A DNA stretch of 11,125 nt from JAYWIG01 sp043789035 (GTDB lineage: Bacteria > Pseudomonadota > Gammaproteobacteria > Burkholderiales > Burkholderiaceae_E), in assembly GCA_043789035.1 (NCBI GenBank), contig JAYWIG010000195.1, positions 1 to 11,125 of the forward strand, written 5' to 3'. The notes beneath the pieces are model-generated. The model did no database searches. It was not told where the DNA came from and saw only the letters and a program-made list of their open reading frames with translations. A program made the position numbers and the translations under genes. The stretch's first letter is position 1; each line of letters begins with the position of its first letter. Shown one piece after another: positions 7,105-11,125 of this stretch.

Positions 7105-9049
7105 CAGGAGCTTTGGCAGGCGGCGCGGAACCTGAGTCCTTATCGGTCGCCGAAGCCGTCTTTTCCTCAAAACGCTTTACGCTTACTCTGGCCTTAATCG
7201 ATTCCATTAAGTCAGCCAAATCTTGCTGGCCACTCAATTGGTTTAATTGAGGCAAAGCAGCAGTGCGCATCTCTTCGATTCGCTTAGGCTCTACGCTTAC
7301 AACCTTGCTGACTTGGTAAACCGCATAACCCGCAGGCCCAAGATCAACACCTACATACGCTGGAAGCTTGATAGCTGCTGCCTTGTAAACAGCGTCTATA
7401 CCCGCTTGGCCCAAGCCCGAAGGGTTACCCCTGGCAACCATCCTAGGAGGCGCAAACCCGGTTGAGTCAGCTTTTTCTTTTAAGGCCTTTACTTTCGCTT
7501 CACCAGCACTAACCGTGAGTTTTTTGGCTTCGGCCGCGAGCACTGCACCGCGTACTTCATTCTCTACAGTCTCGAAGGCTTTGCTCTTAGAAGGCTTATG
7601 TTCAACGATGCGCGCAGACACCAAAGTACCAGGGCTAACCTCAACAGATTCAATGTTGCGCTTTTTCACAAGCGCATCATCAGAAAAGAGTGCCTTAAGC
7701 AACTTCGGGTTGTTCAATAAAGAAGGTTTCGCCCCAGGTGCAGACAACACGCCACCACGGGTAACGCCCTCCGCGCTCAAAATCGTGAGCTTGAGCTTAT
7801 CCGCCGCAGGTTTCAAGCTATCGCTTTGCTCATAAACCAAAGTATTAAACTCATCGGTGCTCTTTGTAAAAGCTTCTTGCGCTTTTTGCTTTTTATAATC
7901 GGCTTCGATTTCAGCTTTTACTTCTTCGAATTTCTTCTCACCACCACCTTTTACAGCGGTAAGTTTAATAATATGAAAACCAAACTCGCTCTCCACGATG
8001 TCACTTAATTGCCCTTCTTTAAGCAAATAAGCGGCATCCGAAAATGGCTTAACCATCATGTCGCGGCTGAAGAAACCTAAGTCTCCGCCTTTAGAGCCAG
8101 AACCTGGGTCATCAGAGTTTGCTTTAGCTAAAACAGCAAAATCTGCCCCAGCTTTCAACTCTTTTAGCAGACTTTCCGCCTTGGTTTTCGCAGCAGCTTT
8201 ATCTTTCGAACTCGACACCAAAATATGGCTGGCTTGGCGCTGTTCTGGAATACTGTACTTTACTTTGTTATTGTCGTAGTAGCTCTTGATCTCTTCAGGC
8301 TTTACTACGATTGAAGCAGCAAGCACTTCAGAACTCAGTACCAAGTATTCAACCTTAGCGCTTTCAGCAATCTCAAACGATTTCAAATTCTCGTCGTAAT
8401 ACTTTTTTAGCTGCTCAGGCGTCGCCTTAACTTGGGCGACAAAATCTGATGGCTTCAACAGTAAATCGGCAACTTCGCGCTGCTCTTCTTGAATACCGAT
8501 CAAACGGTCGGCAACTGTTTTAGGCGTCATCGCGCTACGAATAATGGCTTCTGGCGACGTTTGCATAGCCAAGTCTTTACGAGCCTGAGCTTCGAAGCCT
8601 TGCTCCGTCAACCCTTGTTGAATCAACATACTGCGATAGAGTTCTTTGTTGAAAGTGCCATCTGGGTTTTTCAGCCCCGGCACCGATTGCTCCAAAGCCT
8701 GAACAAGGCGCGCATCAGAAACAATCACTCTTTTGTCAACAGCATCTGACATCAAAGCACGCTGAGAAATCAAATTATCAAGCACTTCTTTGCGAGCCTG
8801 AGGTGTGTCGAGCATTGATGTGTCGAATTGATCGCCCAACACCTGCTTCATTTGTTTAATCTGTTGGCCACGGGCGCGTTCGAAATCTTGTTTAGTAATT
8901 TTTTGCTTGCCTACTTCGGCAACGATTTCATCACTTTTTGTGAGAAATTGTTCATAGCCAGACACGCCAAAAAAAACAAACGCGGGCACAATTAATACCA
9001 GCAAGAAAAACTGTAAAACCTTCTGGTTGTTGCGAATCGAATCAAACAT
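7085..9049 (-). CDS. ppiD: Periplasmic folding chaperone PpiD (SurA_N / parvulin PPIase, membrane-anchored)
   Basis: A 654-residue inner-membrane-anchored periplasmic chaperone that assists proteins emerging from the Sec translocon. After FDSIRNNQK comes one hydrophobic segment (about 12-31), giving an N-in, C-out topology. A SurA_N-like helical region follows (about 38-200), then a parvulin rotamase domain (about 270-365) with QASHILVS, GGDLGFFSR and EFGFHIIKL. After it come a charged helix and a less conserved C-terminal region. The protein ends in an Ala/Pro/Lys/Ser-rich tail (about 640-654) whose last codons overlap mnmH. The start is set at the ATG at 9049: GGAG lies 5 bases upstream, whereas the TTG at 9052 directly before it would be too close. 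The usual hupB neighbour is absent; the gene is instead divergent from a symporter gene. Length and layout fit PpiD (E. coli 623). Confidence 0.93.
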   Translation of the reverse strand: MFDSIRNNQKVLQFFLLVLIVPAFVFFGVSGYEQFLTKSDEIVAEVGKQKITKQDFERARGQQIKQMKQVLGDQFDTSMLDTPQARKEVLDNLISQRALMSDAVDKRVIVSDARLVQALEQSVPGLKNPDGTFNKELYRSMLIQQGLTEQGFEAQARKDLAMQTSPEAIIRSAMTPKTVADRLIGIQEEQREVADLLLKPSDFVAQVKATPEQLKKYYDENLKSFEIAESAKVEYLVLSSEVLAASIVVKPEEIKSYYDNNKVKYSIPEQRQASHILVSSSKDKAAAKTKAESLLKELKAGADFAVLAKANSDDPGSGSKGGDLGFFSRDMMVKPFSDAAYLLKEGQLSDIVESEFGFHIIKLTAVKGGGEKKFEEVKAEIEADYKKQKAQEAFTKSTDEFNTLVYEQSDSLKPAADKLKLTILSAEGVTRGGVLSAPGAKPSLLNNPKLLKALFSDDALVKKRNIESVEVSPGTLVSARIVEHKPSKSKAFETVENEVRGAVLAAEAKKLTVSAGEAKVKALKEKADSTGFAPPRMVARGNPSGLGQAGIDAVYKAAAIKLPAYVGVDLGPAGYAVYQVSKVVSVEPKRIEEMRTAALPQLNQLSGQQDLADLMESIKARVSVKRFEEKTASATDKDSGSAPPAKAPASPASK

Positions 9050-9074
9050 CAATACTCCAAGCGGCAGCGCCCTG

Positions 9075-9113
9075 TGTCAGCACTTTATGTCAGCACTTTA
9101 TGTCAGCACCTAA
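9075..9113. repeat. 13-bp tandem direct repeat in the ppiD leader (2 full copies plus a partial third)
   Basis: TGTCAGCACTTTA occurs at 9075-9087 and 9088-9100, and TGTCAGCAC followed by diverged bases runs on at 9101-9113. The array lies 26 bp or more upstream of the ppiD start codon. If the promoter proposed at 9133-9160 is right, it lies inside the ppiD 5' untranslated region. Exact copies suggest recent slippage or selection for a repeated binding site. A 13-bp period does not match one helical turn. Confidence 0.8.
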
Positions 9114-9132
9114 AGCAGGCGCAAAGCAAACA

Positions 9133-9160
9133 ATTATGCAACCTTTCATTTTAATGTAAA
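9133..9160 (-). promoter_or_regulatory. Candidate sigma-70 promoter for ppiD
   Basis: On the leftward strand TTTACA (complement of 9155-9160) matches the -35 consensus at 5 of 6 bases. CATAAT (complement of 9133-9138) matches the -10 at 5 of 6, and the spacer is 16 bp. Transcription would begin near 9126, giving a leader of about 76 nt that contains the 13-bp repeats. The -35 element coincides with the left arm of the inverted repeat at 9153-9182. Confidence 0.5.
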
Positions 9161-9182
9161 TTCATAAGTTGACGTTTACATT
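9153..9182. promoter_or_regulatory. 8-bp inverted repeat between divergent promoters, possible operator
   Basis: AATGTAAA (9153-9160) and TTTACATT (9175-9182) are perfect inverted arms with a 14-bp gap, so the centres are 22 bp apart, about two helical turns. The left arm overlaps the candidate ppiD -35 and the right arm follows the candidate symporter -35. This geometry would let one regulator affect both genes. No regulator family is identified; the N14 spacing does not fit a TyrR box. Confidence 0.4.
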
Positions 9183-9199
9183 CCAGCTACACTTATATT
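9169..9199 (+). promoter_or_regulatory. Candidate promoter for the sodium:solute symporter
   Basis: TTGACG (9169-9174) matches the -35 consensus at 5 of 6 bases and TATATT (9194-9199) matches the -10 at 5 of 6. The spacer is 19 bp, longer than optimal, which suggests a weak or activator-dependent promoter. The predicted leader would be only about 20 nt and contains no obvious Shine-Dalgarno sequence. Confidence 0.4.
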
Positions 9200-9226
9200 T
9201 TTAACAATTTCCTTCGCTTTTAGCCC

Positions 9227-10645
9227 ATGACACCTCTTTTAGCTTTCGTCATTGTTTACATCATTGGCACACTCGGCATAGGTATCTATGCAGGTACGAG
9301 AGTAAAAACCAAAGCCGATTTCGCCTTAGCAGGCAGGAGCTTACCGCTCATTATGGTGATTACCACGACGTTTGCAACGTGGTTCGGTGCCGAAACGGTT
9401 CTTGGAATTAGCGCTAAATTTGTCACCGGCGGCTTAGGTAGCGTAATAGAAGATCCATTCGGCGCGGCAACTTGCTTAGTTCTCGTCGGTGTATTTTTCG
9501 CCGGTAAACTCTACCGCATGAACCTATTAACCATTGGCGACTACTATCGACAAAGGTACGGGAAAGAAGTTGAAATACTCTGTTCAATTGCAATCATCTT
9601 AAGTTATTTAGGCTGGGTTGCTGCCCAAATTACCGCACTTGGCTTAGTTTTTAACATTGTCAGCCAAGGCTCGATTAGTACCGAAATGGGCATGGTAATA
9701 GGCACGATATCAATTTTGATTTATGTCGTTTATGGCGGCATGCTGGCAGTCGCATGGACAGACTTTGTTCAAATGATAGTGTTAGTCGTTGGCTTGTCGA
9801 TCATTGCTGTGATAGCAAGCAACGCTGCCGGTGGTGCAGACAAAGCAATGGCTCTGGCATCAGAGCGGGATCTTTTTAAGATGCTGCCGGAACCCAACAT
9901 GAAAGACGTTCTGTTTTTCATTGCAGCCGCAATCACGATGATGTTGGGCTCAATTCCGCAACAGGATGTTTTTCAGCGCGTGATGTCGGCCAAAGACGTA
10001 CAAACCGCGCAGCGCGGCGCTGTTATTGGCGGCCTAGGTTACTTAGCCTTTGCCTTTGTGCCAATGTTTATCGTGTTGTGCGCTGTGTTGGTGATACCAG
10101 CAGAAACAAAAGAGCTTCTCGCTTCTGACCCGCAAAAAGTGCTGCCAACTCTCATTATGAAAACAATGCCCTTCGCTGCACAGGTGATCTTCTTCGGTGC
10201 CCTGCTCTCAGCGATTAAGTCTTGCGCCTCAGCAACCTTGTTAGCACCATCAACGAGTTTCATAGAAAACATTTACAAACACTTTCGGCCCAATATGACC
10301 GATAGGGAAGAGCTTTTCGGCTTCCGAGTTGCACTCATCATCTTCACAATAGCAGTCTTAAGCTATGCAATCGCTAGCCGTGGCACACCAATCTATGAGA
10401 TGGTATCCAGCGCCTACCAAGTTACCTTGGTGTCGGCATTTGTCCCACTCACCTTCGGGCTTTATTGGAAAGGCGCAAATAGTACTGGTGCACTTTGCGC
10501 TATCGCGATGGGAATTACCTCTTGGTTAGTTTTTCTTTTAACGCCATTGGGTGCGGAGTTGCCCGCACCACTTGTTGGTGTCGCGATGGCAATTATTGGT
10601 ATGCTGATTGGTTCTAAGTTAGGCAGAGGCCGAGCGCATTTATAA
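9227..10645 (+). CDS. Sodium:solute symporter (SSS family) permease, substrate unknown
   Basis: A 472-residue inner-membrane transporter of the SSS/SLC5 family with about 12-13 hydrophobic segments. The first is at 3-22 and the last at 448-464. Family features include ATWFGAETVLG (50-60) in the second segment, RMNLLTIGDYYRQRYG (97-112), VYGGMLAVAWTDFVQM (168-183) and GSIPQQDVFQRVMSAK (241-256). The last two resemble choline/proline/pantothenate-type members such as SLC5A7 more than sugar transporters. The region corresponding to the sodium-site STADS segment reads KSCASATLL (331-339), an unusual variant. The substrate is probably a small organic acid, amino acid or quaternary amine, but this cannot be decided. 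No enzyme gene shares its operon. The ATG at 9227 lacks a clear ribosome-binding site but gives the expected N-terminus. The stop codon lies within a hairpin. Confidence 0.92.
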   Translation: MTPLLAFVIVYIIGTLGIGIYAGTRVKTKADFALAGRSLPLIMVITTTFATWFGAETVLGISAKFVTGGLGSVIEDPFGAATCLVLVGVFFAGKLYRMNLLTIGDYYRQRYGKEVEILCSIAIILSYLGWVAAQITALGLVFNIVSQGSISTEMGMVIGTISILIYVVYGGMLAVAWTDFVQMIVLVVGLSIIAVIASNAAGGADKAMALASERDLFKMLPEPNMKDVLFFIAAAITMMLGSIPQQDVFQRVMSAKDVQTAQRGAVIGGLGYLAFAFVPMFIVLCAVLVIPAETKELLASDPQKVLPTLIMKTMPFAAQVIFFGALLSAIKSCASATLLAPSTSFIENIYKHFRPNMTDREELFGFRVALIIFTIAVLSYAIASRGTPIYEMVSSAYQVTLVSAFVPLTFGLYWKGANSTGALCAIAMGITSWLVFLLTPLGAELPAPLVGVAMAIIGMLIGSKLGRGRAHL

Positions 10646-10652
10646 CGCTCGG
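10630..10652 (+). terminator. Hairpin overlapping the symporter stop codon, probable terminator
   Basis: CCGAGCG (10630-10636) and CGCTCGG (10646-10652) form a perfect GC-rich 7-bp stem around a 9-nt loop that includes the TAA stop. The following TTAAAAACC is A/T-rich but has no long T-run, so efficiency may be low. The position at the end of a single-gene transcript facing a convergent gene supports a termination role. Confidence 0.45.
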
Positions 10653-10774
10653 TTAAAAACCTTTGAAGCCAATATAGTCACCGCCGATTTGACATCAGAA
10701 ACATCGGGATCGACTGAAGGTTTAACTAGCAAGTCATGGCCTCGACGCCTTAGAGTTATAGGTGTTTTACTGAG
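10640..10774 (-). other. 44-codon open stretch of unknown origin downstream of the aminotransferase remnant
   Basis: On the leftward strand a frame different from the aminotransferase frame stays open for 44 codons and stops at TAA (10640-10642). It has a protein-like composition, with GHDLLVKPSVDPDVSDVK in the middle. It has no ATG; a TTG preceded by GAGG seven bases upstream could start a 30-residue peptide. It overlaps both the symporter end and the aminotransferase end. It may be a degraded gene tail, a tiny gene or chance. I do not recognise it. Confidence 0.2.
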
Positions 10775-11125
10775 TCAAGGTACAACTCACTAGCCTTTGC
10801 CGTGAGCGGCCCGGGTAAGCCATTGCCAATAAGTCGACCGTCGATCCGAGTCACAGGGGTGACACCTCCTAGTGTGCCGGTAACAAACGCCTCATCGGCA
10901 GAATAAACTTGTGCCAAGGTGAAGTCGCACTCTTTAGCCACTAAGCCCTGAGCGCGCCAAACGTCTACGACATTACCCTGGGTTATTCCTTTAAAGTTAT
11001 ACATGCCGGTTGACGTCCACAACTCACCGTTGCGTACGATAAAAAAGTTAGTCGAATTGCAACTGGCGACTAAACCACGAGAATCGAGCATTTAGGCCTC
11101 ATCGGCGCCAGCGTTGATCGCCTGG
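10756..11125 (-). pseudogene. Class IV PLP-dependent aminotransferase (BCAT / D-amino-acid transaminase / ADC lyase family), C-terminal part with in-frame stop, partial
   Basis: About 122 codons of a class IV aminotransferase run in from the right edge; family members are about 280-300 residues. Reading leftward, the frame gives AINAGADEA, then TAA at 11092-11094, then MLDSRGLVASCNSTNFF. Together these match the family segment GADEALMLDSRGxVAEcNxTNFF, with the stop exactly where Leu is expected. The frame is kept on both sides, so one T-to-A change in a TTA codon explains it. Downstream are IVRNGELWT, GITQGNVVDVWRAQGL, SADEAFVTGTLGGVTPV and NGLPGPLT, all normal for the C-terminal PLP-binding domain. 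The catalytic lysine would lie beyond the window. The ATG right after the stop would only give a 111-residue fragment lacking the lysine domain, so I do not treat it as a real gene start. A sequencing error is the main alternative. Confidence 0.82.

Noticed and set aside
7515..7835. 106-codon plus-strand open frame within ppiD
   Set aside because: Antisense shadow of the strongly supported ppiD coding sequence, with Ser/Ala-rich nonspecific composition.
9050..9052. TTG start codon for ppiD
   Set aside because: It leaves only about 2 bases after GGAG, whereas the adjacent ATG at 9049 has normal spacing and gives the usual MFDSIRNN-type N-terminus.
9155..9180. TGTAAA...TTTACA as a TyrR box or CpxR site
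   Set aside because: The TyrR box needs a 6-bp gap and here it is 14. CpxR sites are direct GTAAA repeats, whereas these are inverted.
11092..11094. Stop codon in the aminotransferase read as a recoded amino acid
   Set aside because: The codon is TAA, not TGA or TAG, and no recoding element is visible. A point mutation or sequence error is simpler.
1..11125. Mobile element, CRISPR array, toxin-antitoxin or defence island
   Set aside because: No transposase, integrase, repeat-spacer array, tRNA-linked attachment site or defence gene was seen; the genes are metabolic or housekeeping.

Overview
The window looks like chromosomal DNA of a Gram-negative gammaproteobacterium, probably marine or environmental. 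The evidence is a membrane-anchored PpiD-type periplasmic chaperone, a tRNA 2-selenouridine synthase, a nu-class (YfcG-like) glutathione transferase, moderate GC content and dense short-spaced genes. No phage, transposon, CRISPR array, rRNA or tRNA gene is visible, and the species cannot be named from the sequence.

Region 1 (about 1-5420) is the most distinctive part. A leftward glutathione S-transferase gene (96-746) is divergent from a rightward four-gene cluster: a two-domain 3-hydroxyacyl-CoA dehydrogenase (824-2410), an APH-fold kinase (2417-3499), an ACAD10/11-type acyl-CoA dehydrogenase (3544-4791) and a second, nu-class glutathione transferase (4788-5420). The acyl-CoA dehydrogenase and this GST overlap by 4 nt. 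The kinase plus ACAD pair has the domain content of mammalian ACAD10/ACAD11 and of LvaA/LvaC of the Pseudomonas levulinate pathway. There a 4-hydroxyacyl-CoA is phosphorylated and then converted through an enoyl-CoA to a 3-hydroxyacyl-CoA. The first gene of the cluster could then oxidise that product. My inference is a 4-hydroxyacid (lactone, levulinate-like or lipid-peroxidation product) catabolic module, with GSTs handling related electrophiles.

Region 2 (about 5421-9230) is housekeeping. It holds a leftward DUF1178 zinc-ribbon-like protein, a divergent rightward tRNA 2-selenouridine synthase (mnmH/selU), and a leftward ppiD. The mnmH and ppiD genes overlap tail to tail by 20 nt. The 5' region of ppiD contains a 13-bp direct repeat (two full copies and a partial third). 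An 8-bp inverted repeat lies between candidate divergent promoters for ppiD and the next gene.

Region 3 (about 9227-11125) holds a rightward SSS-family sodium:solute symporter ending in a hairpin, then a leftward class IV PLP aminotransferase. The aminotransferase runs off the right edge and has an in-frame TAA inside a conserved motif, so it looks like a pseudogene (or a sequencing error). A 44-codon open stretch of unknown origin lies between them. The strongest hunting leads are the kinase/ACAD module, the nonsense codon, and the repeat-bearing ppiD leader.
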